Both the position numbers and the translations under genes were made by a program. DNA of 64,000 bases from positions 2,480,001 to 2,544,000 of the forward strand of contig NZ_LT629711.1 in assembly GCF_900104525.1 (NCBI RefSeq), given 5' to 3'. Source of the stretch: Pedococcus dokdonensis. GTDB lineage: Bacteria > Actinomycetota > Actinomycetes > Actinomycetales > Dermatophilaceae. The notes below the pieces were generated by a model. It was not told where the DNA came from and ran no database searches. It saw nothing but the letters and a program-made list of their open reading frames with translations. This document shows, one piece after another, positions 6,050-14,559 of the stretch (within the stretch, counting starts at the first letter, position 1; each line of letters starts with the position of its first letter).

Positions 6050-6616
6050 ATGGGCAAGTCCGAGCAGACCCGTGACCGCCTCCAAGAGGTTGCCCTGGAC
6101 CTCATCGCATCCCAGGGTTTCGACTCGACGACGGTCGAGCAGATCGCACGTGCCGCTGGAGTCAGCCAGATGACCTTCTTCCGGCACTTTGCGACGAAGG
6201 ACGCGGTCGTGCTCAGCGATCCCTTCGACCCGCGGATCGCGGCCGCCGTCGCTGCGCAGCCGCCCGCCACTCCCCCGCTTGCCCGAGCATGTCGCGGGCT
6301 CCGCGAGTCGATCAACGAGCTGACTGGCTCTGACGAGCACCAGGCACGCCAGCGCGTGAGGATCGTCGCCGAGACGCCCAGCCTCGCAGCCGGGGTGTGG
6401 GCGAACACCACTGCCACGCAACAGGTGTTGTCGATGGTCCTAGCCGAGCACGCCCCGGAGCCGGATGCCCGCGTGGCCGCCGCCGCCACCATGGGCGCAC
6501 TCGTGGCCGCCCTCCTGGACTGGGGCTCTCGGGACGACGACGAGACCCTCCGGGTCCCACTCCTTCGCGCCCTCCAAGTCCTCGACCCGCCATCCGACGA
6601 TGGGGGGCGTCAATGA
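6050..6616 (+). CDS. TetR family regulator of an ABC exporter
   Basis: A 188-residue repressor. The N-terminal HTH is canonical: TRDRLQEVALDLIASQGFDS, then TTVEQIARAAGVSQMTFFRHF with FATKDAVV. The C-terminal domain (residues 60-185) is the variable ligand-binding part. ATG 6050 and ATG 6044 are both possible; neither has a ribosome-binding site. The palindrome across them and a TAACAT box suggest a leaderless start at 6050. Its stop overlaps the ATPase start (ATGA), so it is the first gene of a three-gene operon and probably controls the exporter in response to a drug-like ligand. Confidence 0.87.
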   Translation: MGKSEQTRDRLQEVALDLIASQGFDSTTVEQIARAAGVSQMTFFRHFATKDAVVLSDPFDPRIAAAVAAQPPATPPLARACRGLRESINELTGSDEHQARQRVRIVAETPSLAAGVWANTTATQQVLSMVLAEHAPEPDARVAAAATMGALVAALLDWGSRDDDETLRVPLLRALQVLDPPSDDGGRQ

Positions 6617-7344
6617 CCGGCCCTGCTCCTGCCCTCCAGTGCCGCAGCCTCGTCAAGCGATACGGCGACCTGATCGCGTTGGACCACCTCGACCTGGTCG
6701 TCCCAGCTGCCGAGGTACACGCGCTGGTCGGCTTCAACGGCGCCGGCAAGTCCACCCTGATGCGAGTCATTCTGGGTATGACCCACGCCGACACCGGCGA
6801 GGTGACCATCCTCGGCAGCGACCTCGTCCGCGGCGAGGCGGACTGGTCACGGGTTGGGCACCTCGTCGATTCGCCCTTCGGCTACCCGGAGCTCACGGTC
6901 ATCGAGAACCTGTATGCCGCCGCGCGGCTGCACGGCCTTTCTCACCGGCCCGCGCAGCAGGCAACCGGCAGGGCCATCCAACGCCTGGCCCTCGAACCGT
7001 GGGCCAGGCGCACCGCTGGCACGCTCTCCCAAGGCAACCGTCAGCGCCTGGGCCTGGCCGCCAGCGTCCTGCACCGTCCAGCACTCCTCGTGCTCGACGA
7101 GCCCACCAACGCGCTGGACCCATCGGGGGTCGTCCTGCTCCGCGACCTGGTTGCCGAGCTCTCCGCCGACGGGACGGCTGTGCTCGTCTCCAGCCACCAC
7201 CTCGACGAGGTCGCCCGGGTCGCCAACCGTGTCAGCGTCGTCCACACCGGTCGCGTCATCGGTGAGCTCGACCCGACAACGCCGGACCTCGAGCGAACCT
7301 TCTTCGCCATGGTCCACGAGGCCGACACCGAGGACGTGGCGTGA
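6613..7344 (+). CDS. ABC transporter ATP-binding protein (exporter)
   Basis: A 243-residue nucleotide-binding subunit. Walker A GFNGAGKST (about 40-48), Q-loop region VGHLVDSPFGYPELT, signature LSQGNRQRLGLA, Walker B LLVLDEPTNALDP and the H-loop SSHHLDEV are all intact. The Q-loop histidine/aspartate form and the short C-terminus match DrrA/CcmA-like exporters of antibiotics or lantibiotics. The ATG overlaps the tetR stop and the stop overlaps the permease GTG, so the three are translationally coupled. Substrate unknown. Confidence 0.9.
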   Translation: MTGPAPALQCRSLVKRYGDLIALDHLDLVVPAAEVHALVGFNGAGKSTLMRVILGMTHADTGEVTILGSDLVRGEADWSRVGHLVDSPFGYPELTVIENLYAAARLHGLSHRPAQQATGRAIQRLALEPWARRTAGTLSQGNRQRLGLAASVLHRPALLVLDEPTNALDPSGVVLLRDLVAELSADGTAVLVSSHHLDEVARVANRVSVVHTGRVIGELDPTTPDLERTFFAMVHEADTEDVA

Positions 7345-8111
7345 CGCGCGCGGCATACCGGGTCGAGCTGCTCAAGCTCCGCCGCTCACGTGTCCCTGCC
7401 GTCGCGGCCGTGGTCGTGCTCCTCGCACCCCCATTGCTCGCCTGGGCCTTCATGACGGCGGGAACGAGGGGCCAGGGGGACCCGTTGAGCGCGAAGGTCA
7501 ACGCTTTGTCGTTCGGCGAAGGTTGGTCCGGATACCTCAACGGCCTCACCCAGATCGCCGCCACGGGCGGCTTCGTGGGGATCGGGATCGTGGCGACGTG
7601 GTGCTTCGGGCGGGAGTTCGCAGACCGCCAGGTCGTGTCGCTCTACGCCTCGGCCACCTCGCGCCGCGACGTGGCCGGGGCCAAGCTCATGATCCTCATC
7701 GGCTGGTCCCTCGTCGTGGCGATCATGAGCGCTCCCGCCGCCCTCGGGATCGGTCTCCTCGCTGGGCTCGGCAACCCGGACGCCTCCACCTGGGTCAGTC
7801 TGCTGCGGCTGGTGGCCCTCCACACCCTGACCGGTTCGCTGGCCCTGACCGCAGGCCTGTTCGCGAGCGCGGGCCGCGGCTACCTTGCCGGGTTCGCGGG
7901 GCTCATCGGGCTCGTCGTGACCCCCCAGCTCGCCATCGCTGTCGGGGCCGGGAGCTGGTTCCCCTGGTCGGCACCGGGACTCTGGGCGATCGCACCGCTC
8001 AATCCCGGCTTTCCGCTCGTGCCCGGTTGGCACCTGCTCCTCGTCCCCCTGGCCGCTCTCGTCACTGCCGGACTCACGGTTGCGTGGTGGGAGACCGCTG
8101 AGCTGCGCTGA
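7341..8111 (+). CDS. ABC-2 type permease of the TetR-controlled exporter
   Basis: A 256-residue membrane protein with about six hydrophobic segments (for example residues 13-35, 74-92, 114-137, 150-170, 173-195, 228-247). It starts RVELLKLRRSRVP, the basic amphipathic start usual in ABC-2 permeases, and has the RRDVAGAKL loop between the second and third segments. The start is GTG at 7341 inside the ATPase stop (GTGA). It pairs with the preceding ATPase. There is no gene between its end and the convergent lipoprotein gene (54 bp). Confidence 0.85.
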   Translation: MTRAAYRVELLKLRRSRVPAVAAVVVLLAPPLLAWAFMTAGTRGQGDPLSAKVNALSFGEGWSGYLNGLTQIAATGGFVGIGIVATWCFGREFADRQVVSLYASATSRRDVAGAKLMILIGWSLVVAIMSAPAALGIGLLAGLGNPDASTWVSLLRLVALHTLTGSLALTAGLFASAGRGYLAGFAGLIGLVVTPQLAIAVGAGSWFPWSAPGLWAIAPLNPGFPLVPGWHLLLVPLAALVTAGLTVAWWETAELR

Positions 8112-8165
8112 CCCGACCAGCAGCGCTCCGACCCGACCGCCGCGACCCGACTGCTGGGCCGGGCG

Positions 8166-8804
8166 TCACCTCGTGGTCGCAACCTGGCTCGGCCGGCCTG
8201 ACGCCCCCGAGGCCGCCGGTCGTTCCAACAAGGACGCGTAGTCCTGCGCTGTGACGGGCGCACCGGTCAGCGCTCCACCCGGCAGCGGCAGCTCCACCGG
8301 CGACCCGTCGCTGGTCACCAGGACCATCGCCACCCCGGGCACCGACGTCACGGTCAGCACGATCTGCGCAACCGCCAGCGGCACCCGTGAAGGGGCCGGC
8401 TGCTGGTCGCCGGCCACGATGTCGACCCGTGCCACTTGGCCCTCCAGTCCTACGAGGCGGACCGTCGCGTCCGGACCCAGTGCAGTCGACAGCCCGGCGG
8501 ACCGGTCCGGCTCGGCCGGTCCGGCTGCGAGCTGCGCCAACACCTCGGTCACTGCGGCGGCCGGGTCCGAGACGTGGCTCACGGACGCCTGCACCGGGAC
8601 CAGGGCCTGATCTCGCACCAGGTAGACGTACGGCGCCGTGCCCCTGGGCGAGGGTGTGGCCGTGGCCCTGCGCTCTGGCTCCGTGAGGTTGTACGGGACC
8701 CTCGTGATGGTGACCGGCGGCCCATGGTCAGGCACACCGCAGGCCGACGCAAGAGCCACCACGGTTGTCAGGCCGATGGCCGCACCGAGCCGTTGCCAGC
8801 TCAC
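8166..8804 (-). CDS. GerMN-domain lipoprotein of a two-component operon
   Basis: 212 residues. The N-terminus is a lipoprotein signal with lipobox ASAC (residues 19-22), so the protein is anchored outside the membrane. Residues about 75-180 resemble the GerMN (sporulation/spore germination) domain seen in LpqB (SDPAAAVTEVLAQLAAGP, then VARVDIV, ending PLAVAQIVLTVTSVPGVAMVL). The GTG start overlaps the kinase stop (GTGA). Gene order response regulator, kinase, GerMN lipoprotein copies the essential actinobacterial mtrA-mtrB-lpqB order, but the lipoprotein is far shorter than LpqB (about 580 aa). A role in modulating the sensor kinase is inferred. Confidence 0.8.
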   Translation of the reverse strand: MSWQRLGAAIGLTTVVALASACGVPDHGPPVTITRVPYNLTEPERRATATPSPRGTAPYVYLVRDQALVPVQASVSHVSDPAAAVTEVLAQLAAGPAEPDRSAGLSTALGPDATVRLVGLEGQVARVDIVAGDQQPAPSRVPLAVAQIVLTVTSVPGVAMVLVTSDGSPVELPLPGGALTGAPVTAQDYASLLERPAASGASGRPSQVATTR

Positions 8805-10180
8805 GCTTGTCCCCTCGTGGTCGGATCGAGCTCGATGACCGGGAGCCGGACGGCGAACCGGGCTCCCCCGTCAGGCGATTCGCCACATCGCACGTCGCCA
8901 CCGTGCGTCCGCACCGTCTCGGACACCAGGCTCAGGCCCAGCCCGGTGCCAGGTCGCGCAGCCCGTGACCCCGACCGCGCGAACCGCTCGAAGATGCGCT
9001 GCCGCTCACCAGCAGGCACTCCTGGGCCAGCGTCGTCGACCACGACGACGGCCCACCGTCCGTCCCGCTCGAGGGACACACGCACGATCCCACCGCCATG
9101 GATGTCAGCGTTGTCGAGCAGGTTGATCACGGTGCGTCGCAGCGCTCCTTTGTCGCCCAGCACACCGATCGGGTCGCCCGGCAGCGAGAGCAGCCTCGCC
9201 GCACGGTGCGTTTGCCGCAGCGCATTCGAGAGCAGCTCGCCGAGCTCGATCGGCTGACGCTCCCGTTCGTCCACCCCGGCCTCGAGGCGGCCCAAGGCCA
9301 GGAGCTGCTCCAGGGCGTTGCCCAGCCGGTGCACCTCTCGCCGGAGCAGGGCGACGGCCTGGGCGTGCCGAGCGGGATCAGGGCTGGCTTGCTCCAACAC
9401 CCCCACGGTGGTCATCATCGCGGTCACCGGTGACCGAAGCTCGTGCGCGACGTCGGCCGCGAACCGTGCGTCCCGGTCGAGTCGTTCCTGCAAGGCCTCG
9501 ACCATGGCGTTGAACGAGCCCACGATCACGCTGAGGTCAGGGTCCCCGGTGGCCTCGAGGCGAGTCGCGACATCACCCCCGGCGATACGGGCTGTTGCCC
9601 TAGCCATGCCCTCGAGCGGCGCGATCACCTGACGGGCGGCGGCTCGGCCGATCAGGGCCCCACCCACCGTCGTGAGGGCGGCGAACGCGGTCAGGGCCCA
9701 GCCGAGCGTGGCCAGGGTCGAGGACAGCTCCCGGGCGGGGGAGATCTCGAAGAAGACAGCATCCACCGCGGTCAGCGGCGTGCCCACCGCCAGAACGGGT
9801 TCCCCTGCGAGTCGACCCCAGGTGCTCGCTGCAGAGCCACTCTCGACGATGTCACGCAGCTCGGCCGGCACCGCGTCTCGGCCCGCGCTGAGCGATGAGG
9901 AGTACCACTGACCGGACCTGCTCAGGATCAGGACGGAACCGTTGGGCGGTGACGTCGAGGCCAGGACGTCGTCCACCTGTGTCCCAGAGGTCAACAGGCC
10001 CTCACGCACGAACGACGCATCGACGAATGCCTGTCGCATGGCCGTCCGTTCCCGTTGCTCGACCAAGAAGTGACGGGCCGTGAGATAGGTCCCCAGCGCC
10101 AACGAGATCGACACCACCAACGCGAGCCCGCCGAAGACCAGCGTGACGCGACTTCGGAGTCCGATCGGCTGCAGGCGCAC
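8801..10180 (-). CDS. Sensor histidine kinase (HAMP-HisKA-HATPase)
   Basis: 459 residues. Transmembrane helices at about 11-34 and 156-178 flank an extracellular sensor domain of about 120 residues. A HAMP domain (about 179-232) leads to HisKA with the phospho-accepting H246 (AADVAHELRSPVTAM). The ATPase domain has the N box (NLLDNAD, about 353-359), DDAGPG (382-387) and GTGLGLSL (411-418). All catalytic motifs are intact. It starts with GTG two bases after the response-regulator stop. The signal is unknown. The closest functional analogy by gene order is MtrB. Confidence 0.92.
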   Translation of the reverse strand: MRLQPIGLRSRVTLVFGGLALVVSISLALGTYLTARHFLVEQRERTAMRQAFVDASFVREGLLTSGTQVDDVLASTSPPNGSVLILSRSGQWYSSSLSAGRDAVPAELRDIVESGSAASTWGRLAGEPVLAVGTPLTAVDAVFFEISPARELSSTLATLGWALTAFAALTTVGGALIGRAAARQVIAPLEGMARATARIAGGDVATRLEATGDPDLSVIVGSFNAMVEALQERLDRDARFAADVAHELRSPVTAMMTTVGVLEQASPDPARHAQAVALLRREVHRLGNALEQLLALGRLEAGVDERERQPIELGELLSNALRQTHRAARLLSLPGDPIGVLGDKGALRRTVINLLDNADIHGGGIVRVSLERDGRWAVVVVDDAGPGVPAGERQRIFERFARSGSRAARPGTGLGLSLVSETVRTHGGDVRCGESPDGGARFAVRLPVIELDPTTRGQA

Positions 10181-10182
10181 GG

Positions 10183-10884
10183 TCAGCGCCGGTCGAAACG
10201 ATAACCCAGGCCACGCACCGTGACGAGTAGTTGGGGAGTCCCCGGGTCTTCCTCGATCTTCGTGCGCAGCCGCCGGATGTGGACGTCCACGATGCGTTCG
10301 TCACCGAAGTAGTCGCGGTCCCACACCCGTTCGAGCAGCACCTGACGACTGAGCACGCGCCCGGACGGCTGGTTGAGCTCACAGAGGAGGCGAAACTCGG
10401 TGGTGGTCACGTGAAGCTCGTCGTTTCCTCGCCGGACGACCCCGGCTCCCCAGTCGAGGACCAGCGGCCCCCTGGTGCTGTCGAGGACGGAGATCTCCAT
10501 CTCGCCGACGCGGGCCACCGTGGGCGGACGCCGGCGGAGGGCGCGCAGCCGGGCCGAGACCTCCTTGACCTCGAAGGGCTTCGTCACGTAGTCGTCGGCG
10601 CCGGACTCCAAGGCTGCCACGATGTCGTGGGTGTCGGCGCGGGCGCTGATGACGATGATGGGTACGTCGCTGCGCTGGCGCACCTCGCGGACGAAGGTGA
10701 AACCGTCCATCTCTCCCAGCATCAGGTCGACCAACATGAGGTCGACGTCGAGCCGTGGCAGCTCGATCAAGGCATCCTCGGCCCGTCCGAAGCCGACCGT
10801 CGTGTAGCCCTCGCCCTCCAGGGCCAGGCACAGGGATGACCTGATGCCTTCGTCGTCCTCGAGCACGAGCAGAGTGGGTGCCAT
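10183..10884 (-). CDS. OmpR/PhoB family response regulator
   Basis: 233 residues from the ATG at 10884 (MAPTLLVLEDDEG); ATG 10893 would add three. The receiver domain has acidic pocket E9-D10-D11, phospho-acceptor D53 (LMLVDLMLGEMDG), the switch serine in VISAR and the lysine in TKPFE. The C-terminal winged helix ends with the usual RGLGYRFD. It is the first gene of the operon with kinase and GerMN lipoprotein. The divergent gap to the STAS cassette (10885-11026) holds GCAAAGAT at 10969, repeated at 12423 before the cassette's last orphan gene, possibly a shared promoter element. Confidence 0.93.
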   Translation of the reverse strand: MAPTLLVLEDDEGIRSSLCLALEGEGYTTVGFGRAEDALIELPRLDVDLMLVDLMLGEMDGFTFVREVRQRSDVPIIVISARADTHDIVAALESGADDYVTKPFEVKEVSARLRALRRRPPTVARVGEMEISVLDSTRGPLVLDWGAGVVRRGNDELHVTTTEFRLLCELNQPSGRVLSRQVLLERVWDRDYFGDERIVDVHIRRLRTKIEEDPGTPQLLVTVRGLGYRFDRR

Positions 10885-11026
10885 TGAACGCATTCTGCCA
10901 GCGTCACCATCAGCGCGACCGGGCTGAAGTGCCGCCCCGTTCATTCGTCATGCAAATGCAAAGATCTCGCACGCGCCGTTGAAACACGTGACGGGCAGGC
11001 TCTGGAGCTCCCCGAACGGAGGTGCC

Positions 11027-11335
11027 ATGGCCACCCAGGAAACATGCCAACCAGTCCGCACGACCACGTTGCACGATGCCTCCCTGACCCACGACCTCGT
11101 TGCCCTGCGGTCCACCGTGGCCGAGGTACTCCTCACCCGGAACGAGTCCGTCCTCGTGGACGTGTCGGACCTGAGCCGACCGTCATCGACGGCGGTGGCC
11201 GCCCTCCTCTGGGCCAAGCGAAGCTGCGCCCGGGCCGGCGTCCGCTTCAGGGTCCGCGGGGCGTGGCACGCCAACCGCGACGTGCTGGGGCTCTGCGGCC
11301 TCCTCACGATGTCGACCTCGGAGGACATGTCATGA
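11027..11335 (+). CDS. STAS-domain anti-anti-sigma-like protein
   Basis: 102 residues. The STAS fold is visible: TTTLHDASLTHDLVALRSTV, then ESVLVDVSDLSRPSSTAVAALL, then RFRVRGAWHANRDVLGLCGL. The serine pair in DLSRPSSTAV is at the place where anti-anti-sigma factors are phosphorylated. GGAGG precedes the ATG by 6 nt. The stop overlaps the next start (ATGA). As the first of a four-gene cassette that ends with an HATPase, it likely takes part in a partner-switching stress-response circuit. No sigma factor gene lies nearby. Confidence 0.78.
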   Translation: MATQETCQPVRTTTLHDASLTHDLVALRSTVAEVLLTRNESVLVDVSDLSRPSSTAVAALLWAKRSCARAGVRFRVRGAWHANRDVLGLCGLLTMSTSEDMS

Positions 11336-11850
11336 CGATCCAGGTGCATGGGTCGGCCGTCGTGCGAACACGTCGCGGGGTAGGTGACTGGACGGTTTGG
11401 GCGGTCGAGCAGGTCGCTGGGATCGCTCGCGTCGAGGAGCGGCACGGCCTCACCGAGGTGGTGATCGGCGACGCTCCGCGCCTGACTGATGACACGGGCG
11501 CCGGGTTCACGGCACTGGCCTGCACCGTCGACGGGACGGCGCTGGTGATCTGCCACGACGCGCCCCCCGCTCTTCTCCTCACTGCCAACGGTCTCAGGAC
11601 TGCGCCCGCCGAGCCCGGCGGCCGTGAACTGCTGGATCTGAAGCCGGACGAGCGACTGCTGCTGCTGTCCGCATCGGTGCTCGATGCTAGGCCGGAGGCA
11701 CTCTCCGAGGCCCTGTACCACCACGGTGGGGACCTCATCCGGCAGGACCCCGTCAGCCTGCTCGCCGCCCTGTTCCGCGAGGTCCACCACGGCGCAGGGG
11801 CCGTGGTGGGCCCCGCACCCGGCATGGAGCCGACTGGAGGGGGCGCGTGA
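11332..11850 (+). CDS. Uncharacterised protein of the partner-switch cassette (possible degenerate SpoIIE-like phosphatase)
   Basis: 172 residues, translationally coupled to the STAS gene before it (ATGA) and to the small gene after it (the ATG of that gene shares its last base). The C-terminal part (LDLKPDERLLLLSASVLDAR, then DLIRQDPVSLLAALFREV) resembles the end of PP2C/SpoIIE phosphatases (GDRLLLYTDG...). The metal-binding aspartates of that family are not evident and the protein is short. I would call it unknown with a weak phosphatase resemblance. Role in the partner switch is inferred from coupling. Confidence 0.6.
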   Translation: MTIQVHGSAVVRTRRGVGDWTVWAVEQVAGIARVEERHGLTEVVIGDAPRLTDDTGAGFTALACTVDGTALVICHDAPPALLLTANGLRTAPAEPGGRELLDLKPDERLLLLSASVLDARPEALSEALYHHGGDLIRQDPVSLLAALFREVHHGAGAVVGPAPGMEPTGGGA

Positions 11851-12023
11851 TGAACGCCTTCTCTTCGGCCCTGGCTGATGAGCTCGCCCTTGCTCGTGAG
11901 CGGCTGCGCAGCGCCCGGGCACGACGTGATGACGAAGGAGTCATGGATGCCAGGGAGAGGCTGCTGGACCTCACCGAGATCTCTAAGCGCGTCCGAGAAG
12001 GTCTCCTGATCCCGTCTCCGTGA
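11850..12023 (+). CDS. Small coiled-coil protein (57 aa) in the partner-switch cassette
   Basis: A 57-residue ORF too short for normal calling, with ATG at 11850 and TGA at 12021-12023 overlapping the GTG of the next gene (GTGA). The sequence is one long charged helix (ADELALARERLRSARARRDD and DARERLLDLTEISKRVREGL). Tight overlap at both ends argues strongly that it is translated. It could be an adaptor between the STAS and HATPase partners. No known family. Confidence 0.6.
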   Translation: MNAFSSALADELALARERLRSARARRDDEGVMDARERLLDLTEISKRVREGLLIPSP

Positions 12024-12397
12024 CCGACGTCGAGCACTGGCTGCTCGCACCGGATCTCACGGCGCCTCGCCATGCCCGGCGAGTGTTGCGTGAGTGGGCC
12101 GCGCGACGCGGCACAGCGATCAGCGACCCCCACACCGTGGCGCTGGTGGCGACAGAGCTGGTGACCAACGCCGTGCTGCATGCTCGAGGACCAGTCGGGC
12201 TGAGCATCTCCATCGACAACCAGAACATCACGCTGCGAGTCACCGACGCCGGAAATGGACACCTGCGACCCAGCCCCGGGGACGACGGTGCACCGACTGG
12301 TCGGGGGCTGACCATCGTCCGGGCCCTCGCGGTGGACTGGGGCGTCCACCGCCGGCCCGGCGGCAAGACCGTCTGGGCGCGGGTGCCCCTCGGCTGA
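12020..12397 (+). CDS. Anti-sigma-factor-like serine kinase (RsbW/HATPase_c_2 type)
   Basis: 125 residues. N box VALVATELVTNAVLHARGPV, G1 box VTDAGNGHLRP and G2 box GRGLTIVRALAVDWGV are the diagnostic blocks of single-domain GHKL kinases such as RsbW and SpoIIAB. Such enzymes phosphorylate a STAS partner and bind a sigma factor. The GTG start overlaps the preceding small ORF. Together with the STAS protein 600 bp upstream it makes a complete kinase/antagonist pair. A cognate sigma factor is not in the window. Confidence 0.85.
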   Translation: MTDVEHWLLAPDLTAPRHARRVLREWAARRGTAISDPHTVALVATELVTNAVLHARGPVGLSISIDNQNITLRVTDAGNGHLRPSPGDDGAPTGRGLTIVRALAVDWGVHRRPGGKTVWARVPLG

Positions 12398-12538
12398 CGG
12401 CTCGCCCGAGCGTCATGAAATCGCAAAGATACTGCCGTGATCACTGTCATCTCGGCGTCCCAGAGTGGTTGTCGAGGGCGGAATCCGACGTTGTGTTCCG
12501 CCCTCACCACACTCAATCGAACAGGTAGGAGAGCGAAA

Positions 12539-12790
12539 ATGACCAACGGTACGGTGGTCAAGATCCAGCCGGGACAACGTGTCGGGGACAGGACCTCACA
12601 CCGGATCGTCGCTGCACAGCTTCGCGGCGAGGCGAGGGCGCCGGACACCGACACCCGATCCGTGGTCCGGGCGGTGGCCAAGGAGATCGAGGACCTGGGG
12701 CTGGTGCCCGACGTGCCCGAGCTGGAGCGTAGGTACGGGCAGCCCTCGATCGTCGCACCAGCCCTCGCGGCGATGCGCGCCTCCGCCTAG
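12539..12790 (+). CDS. Hypothetical protein (83 aa)
   Basis: The ATG has a good ribosome-binding site (AGGTAGGAG, 5 nt away). The product is hydrophilic, starts MTNGTVVKIQPGQRVGD, has a helical middle (SVVRAVAKEIEDLGLVPDV) and no cysteine, signal or membrane segment. A GCAAAGATAC element at 12423, about 115 nt upstream, resembles GCAAAGATCT before the STAS gene, so both may be controlled alike. I do not recognise a family. Confidence 0.55.
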   Translation: MTNGTVVKIQPGQRVGDRTSHRIVAAQLRGEARAPDTDTRSVVRAVAKEIEDLGLVPDVPELERRYGQPSIVAPALAAMRASA

Positions 12791-12836
12791 CCAGTCGGTT
12801 CTCGTGCATACAGGCGGAGCGTGCGTCGGACACCGC

Positions 12837-13625
12837 TCACCGGAGGTCGAGTCGGCGGAACGCCCACACCGCGACTGAGCTGAGCAGGACACCTGCGATG
12901 ACGAGCGCGGCGAAGGACCCGGGCGCCAGTCCCTTCACGATCTGGTCCTGCCCCACCGACCAGTAGATGGGCGAGAGGTGGCGTAGGTCGTGCAACCAGT
13001 CAACGACCCCGGCGAGCGAGCTCATCAGGTACGACGCAGCGGCAAGCGCCGACGCGACACCGAGGGAGAGGCCGCGGCTCCCGGTCAAGCAGCCCAACGC
13101 GAGCGCCAGGACACCGAAGTCGTAGGCCAGGAGGACAACCCCGGCCGAAGCGCTCGTCAGCGGCGCGACCGCCAACCGGAGTCCAACCGTCCGCCCCGCG
13201 AGCACTGCCACGTACGTCACCCCTGCGACGGGGATCGAGACCACGGCCAGCGCGGCCTGTTTCTGGAGCATCAAGGATGTCCGTGAGACCGGGAGGGCTG
13301 CGATCAGGCCGAGATGCTCCTCCTCGTTCTGTCCGGCGACCGCGGCAGCTCCGTAACCGATCGACAGCAGCAGGGCGAACAACGGCACCACGTTGGCATA
13401 GAGGTTTGCGTTGAGCCAGCCGGCTGGGGAGGTCAGGGACCCCGACAGCCCGAAGAGGGCGGCCATCGTCGGGTTGCCCTCCGCCAGCCGGTCCAGTGAA
13501 CGGTCCCCGCGGAAGGACGGGTACAGGAGAACGATGAGCACGGCATACGCACCGAAGCCGAGGGCACAGGCCCACAGGCTGCGTCGGCGCAGCCGCAGGT
13601 CCAACCGCATCAACTCAGCTCGCAA
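12837..13625 (-). CDS. ABC-2 type exporter permease
   Basis: 262 residues with about six membrane segments (for example 17-36, 76-98, 118-140, 149-178, 183-205, 236-256). The start is basic (ELMRLDLRLRRRSLW), typical for ABC-2 permeases. I chose TTG at 13625 behind GAGGGAC; it overlaps the ATPase stop by 11 nt. An ATG at 13610 is the alternative. It forms an operon with the ATPase and a MarR regulator, all on the minus strand. Substrate unknown. Confidence 0.85.
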   Translation of the reverse strand: MRAELMRLDLRLRRRSLWACALGFGAYAVLIVLLYPSFRGDRSLDRLAEGNPTMAALFGLSGSLTSPAGWLNANLYANVVPLFALLLSIGYGAAAVAGQNEEEHLGLIAALPVSRTSLMLQKQAALAVVSIPVAGVTYVAVLAGRTVGLRLAVAPLTSASAGVVLLAYDFGVLALALGCLTGSRGLSLGVASALAAASYLMSSLAGVVDWLHDLRHLSPIYWSVGQDQIVKGLAPGSFAALVIAGVLLSSVAVWAFRRLDLR

Positions 13626-14559
13626 GGGGTCCCTCGTCCACGTCCGTCCCTCGATAGAAGGCCCGGAAGATCTCGTCCAGACCGGCCGGGCGCGCGACGA
13701 GGTCGGTGGCGCCCATGTCGCCGATGGCCCGCAGGAGCGGGGCCATTGAACCGTTGACCTCGAGGCTCACCCCGTCGCCCCGCCGGTCAATGACCCGAAC
13801 GCCGGGAATGGCCGCGAGCACTGCCTGCGCCGGCACGTGGTCGAGGTGGAGCTGCACGACCCGCGGGGCGCGTTCGCGAAGACCGCTCACGGTGTCGACG
13901 GCGACAAGTCGTCCCTCACGGATGATGGCTACCCGGTCGACGACGCGCTCCACCTCATCGAGGTCGTGCGAGGACAGGAACACCGTCGCGCCGTCGGCGA
14001 CCCGCTCGCGGATGAGCCGGGCGAACTCGTCCTGCAGCAGCGGGTCCAGCCCGGAGGTCGGCTCGTCGAGGACGAGCAGCTCGGGACGGTGCATGAACGC
14101 CAGGACGAGTCCGATCTTCTGCCGGTTGCCCTTGGACAGTGCTCGCAGGGGTCGGTCGAGCTCGGCACCGAGGCGCGCGGCGAGGCTGTCGATGTCGACG
14201 GCGGACACGCCTCCGTGGATGTGCGCCAGGCGGTCCAGCAGGTCACGGCCGGACAGGGCTGGAAACAGCCGTAGCTCACCGGGGAGGTAGCCGATCCGCC
14301 TCCGCACCGCCACCTCGCGAGGGCTGCCGCCCAACACCTGCACGGAGCCTGCGTTCGGACGCGACAGCCCCATGACCAGCCGGATGGTCGTGGACTTCCC
14401 CGCACCGTTCGGGCCGAGGAAGCCGAGCACCTCGCCTCGGGCCACCTCGAGGGTGAGGGACTCCACGCCCCGGTTGCGGCCGTAGCGCTTGGTCAGCCCG
14501 CCGAGGCGTACGGCTGGCCCTTGGCCCGCATCCGACCCCCGGCTCACGGCTCTCACCAC
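13615..14559 (-). CDS. ABC exporter ATP-binding protein
   Basis: 314 residues. Walker A GPNGAGKST, Q-loop region IGYLPGELRLFPALSG, signature LSKGNRQKIGLV, Walker B LLVLDEPTSGLDP and H-loop SSHDLDEVERV are intact. The C-terminal extension of about 90 residues is of the DUF4162 type seen in antibiotic/lipid exporters. Several GTG codons lie at the start (14559, 14556, 14547), overlapping the marR stop. It is encoded between marR and the permease, so it is probably regulated by that MarR protein. Confidence 0.9.
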   Translation of the reverse strand: MVRAVSRGSDAGQGPAVRLGGLTKRYGRNRGVESLTLEVARGEVLGFLGPNGAGKSTTIRLVMGLSRPNAGSVQVLGGSPREVAVRRRIGYLPGELRLFPALSGRDLLDRLAHIHGGVSAVDIDSLAARLGAELDRPLRALSKGNRQKIGLVLAFMHRPELLVLDEPTSGLDPLLQDEFARLIRERVADGATVFLSSHDLDEVERVVDRVAIIREGRLVAVDTVSGLRERAPRVVQLHLDHVPAQAVLAAIPGVRVIDRRGDGVSLEVNGSMAPLLRAIGDMGATDLVARPAGLDEIFRAFYRGTDVDEGPLAS

